Of a stretch of 64,000 nucleotides of DNA, positions 35,447 to 43,763 are shown one piece after another. The notes under the pieces are model-generated. The model saw only the letters and a list, made by a program, of their open reading frames with translations. It was not told the DNA's origin and did not search any database. The position numbers and the translations under genes are program-made. Numbering within the stretch: position 1 is the stretch's first letter; each line of letters starts with the position of its first letter. Source of the stretch: ATM1 sp003577165 (GTDB lineage Bacteria; Armatimonadota; Fimbriimonadia; Fimbriimonadales; ATM1); NCBI GenBank assembly GCA_030263715.1, contig SZPM01000004.1, positions 186,001 through 250,000 of the forward strand, read 5' to 3'.

Positions 35447-35684
35447 ACAGAGGCATATCAAGACATCGGACAAGGAACGAGGCATCGAGGTCGAAGGCAC
35501 GGTTGTCGAGAGGCTGCCCAGCGCCAAGTTCCGGGTCCTCCTGGAGACCGGCAATGAGGTCCTGGCCCACGTCAGCGGCAAGATGAGGATGTACTACATC
35601 CGGATCCTGCCGGGGGACAAGGTCAAGGTCGAACTCAGCCCGTACGACCTCACCAAAGGGAGGATCGTCTATCGCTTCAAGTAG
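35439..35684 (+). CDS. infA: Translation initiation factor IF-1
   Basis: 81 residues. S1-like OB fold: GIEVEGTVVERLPSAKFRVLLETGNEVLAHVSGKMRMYYIRILPGDKVKVELSPYDLTKGRIVYRFK is diagnostic. The N-terminus has about 8 extra basic residues before the family start. Followed by a 96-bp regulatory-looking gap. Confidence 0.97.
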   Translation: MPKQRHIKTSDKERGIEVEGTVVERLPSAKFRVLLETGNEVLAHVSGKMRMYYIRILPGDKVKVELSPYDLTKGRIVYRFK

Positions 35685-35705
35685 GAGGGAGGGTCGGCCC
35701 TGGGG

Positions 35706-35711
35706 TATACT
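35706..35711 (+). promoter_or_regulatory. Candidate -10 TATACT in the infA-rpmJ gap
   Basis: TATACT overlaps the first copy of a 9-bp direct repeat CCTGGGGTA (35699-35707; second copy 35765-35773). No good -35. It could be an internal promoter for the alpha (rpsM-rpoA) section. Confidence 0.3.
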
Positions 35712-35721
35712 TCGCCCTTGC

Positions 35722-35773
35722 GCCCGGCGTCCGGGCAGGGTGCTTACCCCTTCCCACCGCGCAGCCTGGGGTA
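35722..35773 (+). promoter_or_regulatory. Hairpin plus possible SD-sequestering helix before rpmJ
   Basis: GCCCGG, loop CGT, CCGGGC forms a 6-bp hairpin (35722-35736). Further on, TACCCC (35745-35750) can pair with GGGGTA (35768-35773). GGGGTA contains the only Shine-Dalgarno-like G run before the rpmJ ATG at 35781. Pairing would mask ribosome binding, suggesting translational control. Confidence 0.4.
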
Positions 35774-35780
35774 CGTCAAG

Positions 35781-35894
35781 ATGAAGGTTCAAACAAGCGT
35801 CAAAAAGATGTGTGACAAGTGCAAGATCATCCGCCGAAAGGGCGTGGTGAGGGTGCTTTGCAAGAACCCGAAGCACAAGCAGCGACAGGGGTAG
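35781..35894 (+). CDS. rpmJ: 50S ribosomal protein L36, zinc-binding form
   Basis: 37 residues. MKVQTSVKKMCDKCKIIRRKG, with zinc ligands Cys11, Cys14, Cys27 and His32 all present (C+ form). Located between infA and rpsM as in many bacteria. GGGG 9 bp upstream acts as the ribosome site. Confidence 0.97.
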   Translation: MKVQTSVKKMCDKCKIIRRKGVVRVLCKNPKHKQRQG

Positions 35895-35904
35895 GAGAAC
35901 AGAT

Positions 35905-36282
35905 TTGGCACGTATTTCAGGCGTAGACCTTCCGCGAGACAAAGCCGTCCTTTACGCGCTCCCGTACCTCTACGGGATCGGCCGCCGCAACGCCGCCGAG
36001 ATCTGCAAGCGGGCGGGAGTGGACCCCACCGTCAAGGTCCGAGAGCTCTCCGACCAGGACGTGGCTAAACTCCGCGAGATCATCGACAACGATTACCAAG
36101 TCGAAGGTGACCTTCGGCAAGAGGTTCAGCAGAACATCCGACGGCTCATCGAAATTGGCTGCTATCGAGGACTCCGCCATCGGCGCGGACTCCCCGTCCG
36201 CGGACAGAACACGAGAACGAATTCGAGGACACGAAAGGGTCCCAAGAAGACGGTTGCCGGAAAGAAGAAGGCAACCAAGTAG
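35905..36282 (+). CDS. rpsM: 30S ribosomal protein S13
   Basis: 125 residues. TTG start with AGGAG 7 bp upstream. MARISGVDLPRDKAVLYALPYLYGIGRRNAAEIC and the basic GCYRGLRHRRGLPVRGQNTRTNSRTRKGPKKTV tail are typical. Contacts 50S bridge B1. Confidence 0.98.
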   Translation: MARISGVDLPRDKAVLYALPYLYGIGRRNAAEICKRAGVDPTVKVRELSDQDVAKLREIIDNDYQVEGDLRQEVQQNIRRLIEIGCYRGLRHRRGLPVRGQNTRTNSRTRKGPKKTVAGKKKATK

Positions 36283-36307
36283 GAAACTGGAGAGGCACTG
36301 AATCCAA

Positions 36308-36700
36308 ATGGCAAGAAAGCCCACGGGTCGACAGAAGCAGAAGGCGTCGAAGAATGTGCTCCACGCGGTGGCGCACATCAAATCCACGTTCAACAACACC
36401 ATCGTCACTCTCACCGACCCGCAGGGCAACGTGATCTGCTGGTCAAGCGCCGGACGGGTCAACTTCAAAGGCAGCCGCAAAGGAACTCCGTTCGCCGCAC
36501 AGGTGGCCGCAGAGGATGCTGCCAAGCGCGCCGCGGAGCATGGAGTGAAGAGGGTTGACATCTGGGTTCAAGGTCCTGGCGCCGGAAGAGAAACGGCCAT
36601 CCGCGCGCTTCAGGCGAACGGACTCGACGTGGTTTCCATCCGAGACGTGACGCCGTTGCCGCACAACGGCTGCCGACCGCCGAAGAGGCGCAGGGTCTAA
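36308..36700 (+). CDS. rpsK: 30S ribosomal protein S11
   Basis: 130 residues. HIKSTFNNTIVTLTDPQGNVICWSSAG, GTPFAAQVAAEDAAKRAAEHGVKRVDIWVQGPGAGRETAIRALQANGLDV and DVTPLPHNGCRPPKRRRV are diagnostic. Forms the platform with S18/S21. Confidence 0.98.
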   Translation: MARKPTGRQKQKASKNVLHAVAHIKSTFNNTIVTLTDPQGNVICWSSAGRVNFKGSRKGTPFAAQVAAEDAAKRAAEHGVKRVDIWVQGPGAGRETAIRALQANGLDVVSIRDVTPLPHNGCRPPKRRRV

Positions 36701-36715
36701 CGAGGAAGCAGTTTC

Positions 36716-37354
36716 ATGTCAGTTATTTGGCAATCTAAGTGTCGCTTCTGCCGCCGCGCGGGCGTCAAGCTCTTTCTCAAGGGTGACCGCTGCTCGACCC
36801 GAAAGTGCAGTATGGAAAAGGAATGGCGCAAAAAGCCTCCTGGACAGCACGGCGGAGATGCGATGAGAAAGAAGATCACCGAGTACGGTGAGCAGTTGAT
36901 TGAGAAGCAAAAACTGAAGCGCATCTACCAACTGCGCGAAGATCAGTTTGAGCGCTACGTCGCCGAAGCGACCCGAAGGCGCGGAGTTACCGGTGAGAAC
37001 CTACTCCAACTTCTTGAGATGCGCCTCGACAACACGGTCTACAGGCTCGGATGGGCGAGTTCGCGAGGACAGGCGCGCCAGTTGGTGGGCCACCGCTTTT
37101 TCACCGTCAACGGACGTCGAGTCAACATCCCGAGTTACCAACTCAAGCCCGGTGACGTCGTTGGGCTTCATGAGAGCAAGCGCGAAACAGTCCACACCAA
37201 AGAAGCGGTAGGACGAGTCGCGACAACCAACCCCCCCGCGTGGCTGACGCTCGAAACCCAAACCTATGACGCGAAGGTCGTCAAGGTCCCGACACGTGAC
37301 GAAATTGACACCCTGATTAACGAACAACTGATCGTCGAATTCTATTCAAGGTAG
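36716..37354 (+). CDS. rpsD: 30S ribosomal protein S4, zinc-binding form
   Basis: 212 residues. Cys9, Cys12, Cys26 and Cys31 near the N-terminus form a zinc site; KKPPGQHGGDAMRKKITEYGEQLIEKQKLKRIY follows. S4 RNA-binding domain contains MRLDNTVYRLGWASSRGQARQLVGHRFFTVNGRRVNIPSY. Initiates 30S assembly and in E. coli represses the alpha operon. Confidence 0.98.
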   Translation: MSVIWQSKCRFCRRAGVKLFLKGDRCSTRKCSMEKEWRKKPPGQHGGDAMRKKITEYGEQLIEKQKLKRIYQLREDQFERYVAEATRRRGVTGENLLQLLEMRLDNTVYRLGWASSRGQARQLVGHRFFTVNGRRVNIPSYQLKPGDVVGLHESKRETVHTKEAVGRVATTNPPAWLTLETQTYDAKVVKVPTRDEIDTLINEQLIVEFYSR

Positions 37355-37357
37355 CGC

Positions 37358-38341
37358 ATGACAAACGTTCAAACGCTCGAACTAAACGACACATACGGCA
37401 AGTTCGTCCTCACGCCGCTGGAACGCGGTTACGGACAGACGATCGGCAACGCGCTTCGTCGCGTCTTGCTGAGTTCGATTCCAGGCGCAGCGATCACTGC
37501 GGTTCGCGTCGAGAAGGTGCTCCACGAATTCGCGCCCATTCCCGGCGTGAAGGAGGACATGAACGAACTGCTGCTCAACCTTCGCGACGTCGCGATTCGC
37601 ATCCATCGCGATCGCCCGCCGGAAGAAGACTACGAACTAATCATCGACGTGAAGGGCCCGGGCCGCGTCACCGCTGCAGACATTCAGTGCCCGCCGGAAG
37701 TCGAAATCATGAATCCGGAGTGCTACCTCTGCACGCTGAGCGATCAGAAGGCCACCCTGTACATGGAACTCTATGTCGGGTGGGGGACTGGCTACGTGAT
37801 GCCGGACAAGCACGAGAAGTACAAGGGCCGCATCGGCTTTATCACGATGGGCTCGCAGTACACTCCGGTGCGCAAGGTCAACTACACGGTTGAGGCCACG
37901 CGTGTCGGCCAGAGAACAGACTACGAACGACTCACCATCGAGGTCGAAACAACCGCTGCCGTTGCCCCGAACGTCGCGGTAAGCCAGGCCGCGGAGATTC
38001 TCGACCGCTACTTCAAACTCTTCTTCGACCTGAGCGAAAACCGAATGGATCTGGGCCTGGACGGCCCGGACGACGAGCCTTCCGAGTTGGATGGCGTACC
38101 GGACATTCGAGTCGAGGAAATGGAGTTCAGCCAGCGCACTTTCAACTGCCTCCGGCGCGCCAACATCGACTCGTTGCGCGATCTGCTCCGTTACTCGGAC
38201 GTAGACTTGATGGCGATTCGAGGCTTCGGGTCAAAAGCGCTGGACGAGGTTCGCGAGAAACTTCAGGAGCGTGGATATGCGCTCAAGACCGGCACCGGTC
38301 GCGACGCCGTCCGCTTCGACGCCTTCGACGAAATGGATTGA
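37358..38341 (+). CDS. rpoA: DNA-directed RNA polymerase subunit alpha
   Basis: 327 residues. The N-terminal dimerisation domain has FVLTPLERGYGQTIGNALRRVLLSSIPGAAITAVRVEKV and HEFAPIPGVKEDMNELLLNLRDV. The C-terminal domain (about 255-315) has RTFNCLRRANIDSLRDLLRYSDVDLMAIRGFGSKALDEVREKL, which contacts UP elements and activators. Three bp after rpsD. Confidence 0.98.
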   Translation: MTNVQTLELNDTYGKFVLTPLERGYGQTIGNALRRVLLSSIPGAAITAVRVEKVLHEFAPIPGVKEDMNELLLNLRDVAIRIHRDRPPEEDYELIIDVKGPGRVTAADIQCPPEVEIMNPECYLCTLSDQKATLYMELYVGWGTGYVMPDKHEKYKGRIGFITMGSQYTPVRKVNYTVEATRVGQRTDYERLTIEVETTAAVAPNVAVSQAAEILDRYFKLFFDLSENRMDLGLDGPDDEPSELDGVPDIRVEEMEFSQRTFNCLRRANIDSLRDLLRYSDVDLMAIRGFGSKALDEVREKLQERGYALKTGTGRDAVRFDAFDEMD

Positions 38342-38353
38342 CGGAGAACGACG

Positions 38354-38785
38354 ATGCGACACAAGGTTGATCGAAGAAAACTCGGACTTCCATCGGATCA
38401 GCGCAAAGCGCTGCTCACGAACCTTACGCGCCAGTTCATTCGCCACGGCTACGTTCACACGACCGTGACGAGAGCGAAAGAACTCCGAAGGATCGTCGAG
38501 CCCCTCATCACGCTGGCGAAGCAGGACTCCATCGCGGCTCGGCGACAGGCTCGCAGGCTGCTCGTGGGACACAGCACCAGCAGCCCCGCCGGACGCAAGC
38601 TCGGACTCAGCATCGAAGAGGAGATCGAGAGGTCGCTCGTCAATGGCGAAGACCTCGTCAAGCATCTGTTCGATCGCGTCGCACCGCGCTTCAAAGACAG
38701 GCCCGGAGGCTATACGCGCATTACGAAGACCGGGCATCGCCGAGGAGACGGCGCGCCCACTGCCGTCATCGAATTGGTTGACTGA
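38354..38785 (+). CDS. rplQ: 50S ribosomal protein L17
   Basis: 143 residues. MRHKVDRRKLGLPSDQRKALLTNLTRQFIRHGYVHTTVTRAKELRR is diagnostic; the C-terminal half is KHLFDRVAPRFKDRPGGYTRITKTGHRRGDGAPTAVIELV. ATG preceded by GGAGAACG. Confidence 0.98.
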   Translation: MRHKVDRRKLGLPSDQRKALLTNLTRQFIRHGYVHTTVTRAKELRRIVEPLITLAKQDSIAARRQARRLLVGHSTSSPAGRKLGLSIEEEIERSLVNGEDLVKHLFDRVAPRFKDRPGGYTRITKTGHRRGDGAPTAVIELVD

Positions 38786-39575
38786 AAAACTGAATCGCAG
38801 AATCAAGCTCGTCGTGCAATACGACGGAACTGACTTCTGCGGCTGGGCCGAACAGCCAAACGTGCGAACGGTCCATGGCACCTTGAAAGACAGCATTTTT
38901 CGTGTCTCGGGCGAAGACGTTGAACTTCGCGGGGCAAGCCGCACCGATTCCGGTGCGCACGCTCGGGGACAAGTCGCGGACTTCGCGTCCTCCAACCCGA
39001 TGCCGACATCGGCATGGGTGAAGACCCTAAACAGGGCGCTTCCAGAGGACGTGAGGATCGAGTCAGCCAGATTCGTTCGGCCCGACTTTCACTCCCGCTT
39101 CTTCGCGCGAGGCAGAGAGTATCGCTACACTCTCTCCACGCTCGAGAAGGTTGAGCCGCACCGAGCGAGGTTCGTCTGGGCATCGGGATTCGGTCTCGAC
39201 ATCCCTCGAATGAAAGTGGCAGCGATCTGCTTGCTCGGAAAGCACGACTTCCGAGCCTTTGCAGAGGAACTCGACGGAATCAACAACTGCGTTCGTGAAC
39301 TCTCGAAGGCAGAGGTTACTCACCGAGGAGACGAGGTGGTCGTCACGCTGATCGGTTCGGCGTTCCTTCGGGGCATGGTGAGACGAATTACGGGGGGGCT
39401 GTTCGAAGTCGGCCGTGGGAAGAGAACCGTCGCAGAGTTCGCGGAACTGCTCGACGAGGGCCGGCGAGAAAGATTGACATGGCCAGTCGTCCTGCCGGCG
39501 AAAGGCCTGACGCTTTGGAAAGTGCTGTACGGAAGAAAACTGAGAGACTTGCGAGAAGAAAACGAAGAAGAGTGA
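38778..39575 (+). CDS. truA: tRNA pseudouridine(38-40) synthase
   Basis: About 265 residues from a TTG start that overlaps the end of rplQ. It isomerises U38-U40 in the anticodon arm. Catalytic Asp in RGASRTDSGAHARGQ. RIKLVVQYDGTDFCGWAEQPNVRTVHGTLKD and FLRGMVRRITGGLFEVGRG are family motifs. A longer in-frame ORF from 38643 runs antisense-free inside rplQ with no homology, so it was not used. L17-TruA-L13-S9 order is common. Confidence 0.95.
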   Translation: MTEKLNRRIKLVVQYDGTDFCGWAEQPNVRTVHGTLKDSIFRVSGEDVELRGASRTDSGAHARGQVADFASSNPMPTSAWVKTLNRALPEDVRIESARFVRPDFHSRFFARGREYRYTLSTLEKVEPHRARFVWASGFGLDIPRMKVAAICLLGKHDFRAFAEELDGINNCVRELSKAEVTHRGDEVVVTLIGSAFLRGMVRRITGGLFEVGRGKRTVAEFAELLDEGRRERLTWPVVLPAKGLTLWKVLYGRKLRDLREENEEE

Positions 39576-39583
39576 GTACGACT

Positions 39584-40018
39584 ATGAGTACCTATAGTGT
39601 GAAGTCGAAAGACATCGAGCGAAAGTGGTACGTGGTGGACGCCACGAACCAGCCGGTCGGTCGCATTGCGGCGGCCGTCGCCCAGGTTCTGCGCGGCAAG
39701 AACAAACCGACATTTGCCTACAATCAGGACGTCGGCGACCATGTCATCGTCATCAACGCTGAGAAGGCGCGGCTTACGGGAAACAACAAGAAGGACGAGT
39801 TGATCCACCACCACACGGGATGGCCGGGCGGACTGAGGGCGGTGTCGAGGGGAACGCTTCTGGAGTCCAAGCCGGAGAAACTGATTTACCGCGCCGTATG
39901 GGGCATGCTTCCGAAGCACAGGCTGGGCCACGAGATCATCAAGAAGCTGAAGGTCTATCGCGGCCCCGATCACCCTCACGCAGCACAGAATCCAATCGAT
40001 TTGAATCTGGGAGACTAA
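39584..40018 (+). CDS. rplM: 50S ribosomal protein L13
   Basis: 144 residues. ERKWYVVDATNQPVGRIAAAVAQVLRGKNKPTFAYNQDVGDHVIVINAEK and GMLPKHRLGHEIIKKLKVYRGPDHPHAAQNP are typical. ATG 39584 gives family length; a GTG at 39572 overlapping the truA stop is possible. Confidence 0.97.
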   Translation: MSTYSVKSKDIERKWYVVDATNQPVGRIAAAVAQVLRGKNKPTFAYNQDVGDHVIVINAEKARLTGNNKKDELIHHHTGWPGGLRAVSRGTLLESKPEKLIYRAVWGMLPKHRLGHEIIKKLKVYRGPDHPHAAQNPIDLNLGD

Positions 40019-40027
40019 CGAACAACG

Positions 40028-40414
40028 ATGGAACGATACTACGCAACAGGTCGAAGGAAGAACGCCATTGCCCGCGTCTGGATTTCGAACGGAACCGGTG
40101 AAGTTACGATCAACGGTCGACCCATGAGCGCCTATCTCGGGCGCAAAGTGCTCGAGATGATCGTCGCGAGCCCACTCCGGCAAGTGGGGCTTGACGGCAA
40201 GATCGACGTCGTTGCCACTGCGGAGGGCGGCGGCCTCGCCGGTCAGGCGGGCGCAGTCAAACTCGGCATCGCCCGCGCCATCATCGAAATGGCCCCCGAC
40301 TTGAGGAGCCCCCTGCGAAGGACCGGCTTCCTCACCCGCGACCCGAGAGCCAAGGAACGGAAGAAGTACGGCCGCAAGCGAGCCCGCCGCGGATTCCAGT
40401 TCGTCAAGCGCTAA
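40028..40414 (+). CDS. rpsI: 30S ribosomal protein S9
   Basis: 128 residues. MERYYATGRRKNAIARVWISNGTGEVTINGR start, GGGLAGQAGAVKLGIARAI and the basic C-terminus LTRDPRAKERKKYGRKRARRGFQFVKR whose terminal Lys-Arg reaches the P-site tRNA. Last gene of the super-operon. Confidence 0.98.
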   Translation: MERYYATGRRKNAIARVWISNGTGEVTINGRPMSAYLGRKVLEMIVASPLRQVGLDGKIDVVATAEGGGLAGQAGAVKLGIARAIIEMAPDLRSPLRRTGFLTRDPRAKERKKYGRKRARRGFQFVKR

Positions 40415-40445
40415 CACCCGACCGCGAGGAGGCCGAACAGTAGCC

Positions 40446-40462
40446 AGCCGCTTCAGGCGGCT
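40446..40462 (+). terminator. Weak hairpin after rpsI
   Basis: AGCCGC, loop TTCAG, GCGGCT, 6 bp, with no T tract. It is the only candidate end-of-operon structure in the 73-bp gap before the next gene. It may be rho-dependent or only a stabilising structure. Confidence 0.3.
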
Positions 40463-40475
40463 CCCAATCGGCGTC

Positions 40476-40481
40476 TATTAT
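40476..40481 (+). promoter_or_regulatory. TATTAT -10 box, 6 bp before MFS ATG (leaderless-type)
   Basis: TATTAT, six bases (TGAAGT), then ATG. Transcription should start at the start codon. There is no Shine-Dalgarno and no -35, matching the leaderless promoter pattern. Confidence 0.5.
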
Positions 40482-40487
40482 TGAAGT

Positions 40488-41735
40488 ATGGCGGCTGTCG
40501 AGGAGGCTCGCAAACGTCCCATCTGGGCCAGGCCGCCGGTCCTGCGGCTCCTCTGCGTCGCACTATTCGCGGAGTTAGGCGTCGCCGTCCTCAACGTCCT
40601 CGCGATGCCCGTCTACCTTCGGGATGAACGGAATCTAACCGAGGGCATCGCCGGCGTCGTCATGATGGCGTTCCTCCTCACGGAGGCCCTCTTCAAATCC
40701 TATTTCGGCCATCTCGCCGACCGCTTCGGCCGAAGCCGATTTCTACTGTTCGCTCCCATCGTCTGGATGACGACGCCGCTCCTCACACTCGCCGTGCCCC
40801 CTTCCTGGGGAAGCGGGCAGATCGCCGCATTCGTGGGGCTCCGAGTCCTCGATGGAGTCGCAGCCGCGATGCTCTGGCCGGCGGCCTACGCGGCCGTCGC
40901 GGAAGCGGTCGAGGACGGACAGAAGTCGAAAGCGCTCAGCATGCTGAACGTCTGCTTCATGGTGGGGCTCGCGCTCGGCGTGCCTGCGGGGGGGGTCATT
41001 AACTCGCTCTTCGATTCTCTCAGCGCAGCCTTCTATCTCGCCACGATTCTCTTCGCCGCAACGTTCGTCGCCGCGGCATGCTGCGTGCGGACGGACCTCC
41101 GCGCCAAGCACTCCGAAGCCGATGCGGTCTCGGAGCACTCGATCGCGGATGTGGTGGCGGCTGCAAAGAAACTACCCCTCGTACTGATCGTCGGCTTCAT
41201 CACGTTTTTCGGAGTGGGTGTGCCGATGGTCGTTATCCAGTTCTTCGCCAAGGATGTCTTTGGGTTGTCGCAGGCCCAATTCGGCGCGCTCGTGCTTCCC
41301 GCGGCGATCGCGATGGCCGTCCTGAGCGTCCCACTCGGATCTTGGGGCGAAAAGATCGGCCGAGGCAGAGCCGTGAAAGTCGGCCTCCTCTTCTGCGCGT
41401 GCGGAGTCTGGTTCATCTCCTTGGGAAACTGGTTTGCGCCCTTTGAATCTCTTTGGGCGGTGGCCGTCGGCGCGATATTGGTCGGCCTCGGATTTCTTCT
41501 CGCAATCCCCGCTTGGTACGCCTCGGTGTCGCTGATTGACAGCCGCAAATCGGCTTCGAACCTCGGCGCCGTCATGACAGCCCAAGGCTTTGGTGCGATC
41601 GTCGGTCTTCTCGTGGGCGCGAAGGCCTACGAAGTCAATCCCTACGCGCCCTTCATTCTCTGCTCCGGGGCAGTCTCGATCGGCTGGGTGCTGAGTCTGC
41701 TCGAACCTACCGAAGCGAAATCGAGTAGGGAATAA
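40488..41735 (+). CDS. MFS transporter
   Basis: 415 residues, about 12 hydrophobic segments. The loop 2-3 motif reads GHLADRFGRSRFLLF (family G-X-L-A-D-R-x-G-R), and the symmetric motif GSWGEKIGRGRAVKVGLL lies in the second half. A long hydrophilic centre around RTDLRAKHSEADAVSEHSI separates the halves. Drug-exporter-like (DHA1) by general pattern; the substrate cannot be told. Its 3' end overlaps the convergent DUF5916 gene by 29 bp. Preceded by a leaderless-type -10 box. Confidence 0.9.
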   Translation: MAAVEEARKRPIWARPPVLRLLCVALFAELGVAVLNVLAMPVYLRDERNLTEGIAGVVMMAFLLTEALFKSYFGHLADRFGRSRFLLFAPIVWMTTPLLTLAVPPSWGSGQIAAFVGLRVLDGVAAAMLWPAAYAAVAEAVEDGQKSKALSMLNVCFMVGLALGVPAGGVINSLFDSLSAAFYLATILFAATFVAAACCVRTDLRAKHSEADAVSEHSIADVVAAAKKLPLVLIVGFITFFGVGVPMVVIQFFAKDVFGLSQAQFGALVLPAAIAMAVLSVPLGSWGEKIGRGRAVKVGLLFCACGVWFISLGNWFAPFESLWAVAVGAILVGLGFLLAIPAWYASVSLIDSRKSASNLGAVMTAQGFGAIVGLLVGAKAYEVNPYAPFILCSGAVSIGWVLSLLEPTEAKSSRE

Positions 41736-43701
41736 CCGCCTTAACCACGATGCGGTTCTCGAAAGTCCTCGAGTTCGGGTCGCCTACGATGACGAAGTAC
41801 TCGATGCCAAGGTTCCCTGATTGTCTGAACGCGAGGTACCAGTTGATGTCGTCGTTCCGGATCACTGCGCGGCCGAGAAGGGACTGAAACTCGGAAAGTT
41901 CGTAACTCATACCGATGATGTGCTGCTCGTTGTGGTCACCGGTCAGTTCGACGAACTGAAAACTCCCCGACACAGTCAGCCGGAATGGGAACCGGTACCG
42001 GCCATTAAAGCGAAGGGCCGCATATCTTTCGCCCTCGATCTCTCCGCCCGAGAAGTCGAAGCCGACGTTCTTGTAAGGATCGTTTGCCGGAAAGTTGCCG
42101 CCGATGCTCACCGTCGAGTCAACCTCGCCATCCAGGAACACCGAGCGGTTGTAGCCGAGTGAGAATCCAACGTCGGAACGGAGCGATCCTCGTGCAGACG
42201 CTGAGAAGGACTGAAGGTAGTTCTCGCCGTTGTCGAGCCTCTCACTCGCTTCCCAAAAGGCATTTGCCTCGATGTTCGTTAGCGCCCCCTCGACCCACGA
42301 GTTTCGATAGAACGCAAACGCGCTCCAACCGTTGAAGCCCCGCCGAGGCGCAAACCCGAGGCGCGGAACGAAGTCCTCCGAGAGCTCCTGCCATCCGAAC
42401 CCTACGGTCAGTCCATCGGAGGAATAGTTGACGTCGAAGTCGTAGCGGTGACCGTCATCCAGGTCATTGTCGGACGTGAAGCCTAAGTTCGAACTGAATC
42501 CCCAAAGTCCGTATCGCTTAGAGAAGTCAATCCCTGCTGCCACGTTCTCAGTTCCGTCCTCCTCGTCGCGAAGATACGTGCCGCCCACCGTGAGCGACGT
42601 AGTGGGTCCCCAGCTCCGCCCGTACTTCAAGACCGCCGCCGTTTCATGATCGAAGCGAGTCGTGACCATCGCTCCAAACGTGTCATCGGACGTGATCTTG
42701 CCGAACAGTTTCGCCCCGAAATCGATCTGGTCAATTCTCTGCGGCGAAAACATTCGGAGCTGCATTCCCCCCACCCGGAAGTAGTCCTCGCCTTCCGTGA
42801 AGAACGGCCGCGTCTCGTCCGCGAGCCTCTCGAACCGGGAGAAGTCAATTCCAATGACGGCATTCTCGACGTTGGCAAAGTCCGGGTTGATCGTCGCCAG
42901 CCCCGTCCGTTGCGTTCCAAACTGGTGTCGCATGTCCACGCCGCTGTTGAACACGTATCCGTCTTCCGAATCCTCCGAGTAGCCCAGTGTCTGATAGGGA
43001 AGGATCTGGACCTCCGACGGCACCTCGATGAGGGGAAGTTGGACCCCCACCCAGCGACCCGTTCTCTCCGGCCGTCGCTCCCGCCCCTGGCTGGACCAAA
43101 CGACGGTTAACTGGTCGCGTGGAATCGTGCGTGAGAAGTTGATCGTGAGCGTTCGCTCCCCTGGCCCCGGGAGGCGGAGGATCTTCCACGGGATGCGAAT
43201 CTCGCACTCCCATCCGGTGTCGGTGATGCGACTCTGACCGACCCACTCGCCCTGCCACTCCCGCTTCGCCGCCCTTCCGCCGGCGAATTCAGCGCTGGCT
43301 GCACCTCGCGGGTTGACCTCGAACTCGTTCTGGTCGTCTCGGCGGAAGGTCCCAAACGGGTTGATTTCCACCCGAACTGTGTCATCGCCGCGCAGGTTGC
43401 CCTCTCGTCGGTACTCGGTCGCGCGAATGAGTTCCGGCTCAGGGTCGAAGCAGCGGAACGCGACGTACACGGCCTCGTCGTCATAGCCGAGGAAAACGAT
43501 CGTATCGTAACGGGTCGCCTCCTCCGATGAGGACTCGACGAACCCGCTCGAAGTCGCCGCCGCGGCCCATTCGTCCGCGCCGATGGTCCCGTCGATGACG
43601 GGTGGCGCAGGGAGTTTCCTCCCCTCAATCGTGCGAAAGCCCTCGGCGGCGATCAGAGGCACGGCGAGGGCTACCAGCGCAGCGGAAAACAGCAGGCGCA
43701 T
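41707..43701 (-). CDS. CBM9-like / DUF5916 outer-membrane-type protein
   Basis: About 664 residues. The signal peptide MRLLFSAALVALAVPLIAAEG precedes a carbohydrate-binding CBM9-like domain (about 25-225: PPVIDGTIGADEWAAAATS, FLGYDDEAVYVAFRCFDPEP, GWECEIRIPWKIL). The large C-terminal region (about 240-664) resembles DUF5916: NSGVDMRHQFGTQRTGLATINPDFANVE, RPFFTEGEDYFRVGG and alternating-hydrophobic strands ending in YSISLR, compatible with an outer-membrane beta-barrel. It lies 62 bp downstream of the propeller lipoprotein, same strand. A surface sugar- or peptide-related role is inferred only. Confidence 0.78.
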   Translation of the reverse strand: MRLLFSAALVALAVPLIAAEGFRTIEGRKLPAPPVIDGTIGADEWAAAATSSGFVESSSEEATRYDTIVFLGYDDEAVYVAFRCFDPEPELIRATEYRREGNLRGDDTVRVEINPFGTFRRDDQNEFEVNPRGAASAEFAGGRAAKREWQGEWVGQSRITDTGWECEIRIPWKILRLPGPGERTLTINFSRTIPRDQLTVVWSSQGRERRPERTGRWVGVQLPLIEVPSEVQILPYQTLGYSEDSEDGYVFNSGVDMRHQFGTQRTGLATINPDFANVENAVIGIDFSRFERLADETRPFFTEGEDYFRVGGMQLRMFSPQRIDQIDFGAKLFGKITSDDTFGAMVTTRFDHETAAVLKYGRSWGPTTSLTVGGTYLRDEEDGTENVAAGIDFSKRYGLWGFSSNLGFTSDNDLDDGHRYDFDVNYSSDGLTVGFGWQELSEDFVPRLGFAPRRGFNGWSAFAFYRNSWVEGALTNIEANAFWEASERLDNGENYLQSFSASARGSLRSDVGFSLGYNRSVFLDGEVDSTVSIGGNFPANDPYKNVGFDFSGGEIEGERYAALRFNGRYRFPFRLTVSGSFQFVELTGDHNEQHIIGMSYELSEFQSLLGRAVIRNDDINWYLAFRQSGNLGIEYFVIVGDPNSRTFENRIVVKAVIPYSISLR

Positions 43702-43707
43702 CAATTC

Positions 43708-43723
43708 CCCGGCAAAAGCCGGG
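43708..43723 (-). other. Hairpin overlapping the DUF5916 ribosome site
   Basis: Read on the minus strand: CCCGGC, loop TTTT, GCCGGG, followed by GAATTG and the ATG. The G run that could act as Shine-Dalgarno is inside the stem, so translation may be modulated. Confidence 0.4.
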
Positions 43724-43763
43724 ATAGGTTACTCCCTTTCGGCCCGTTAGAGTTCCGCCTCGG

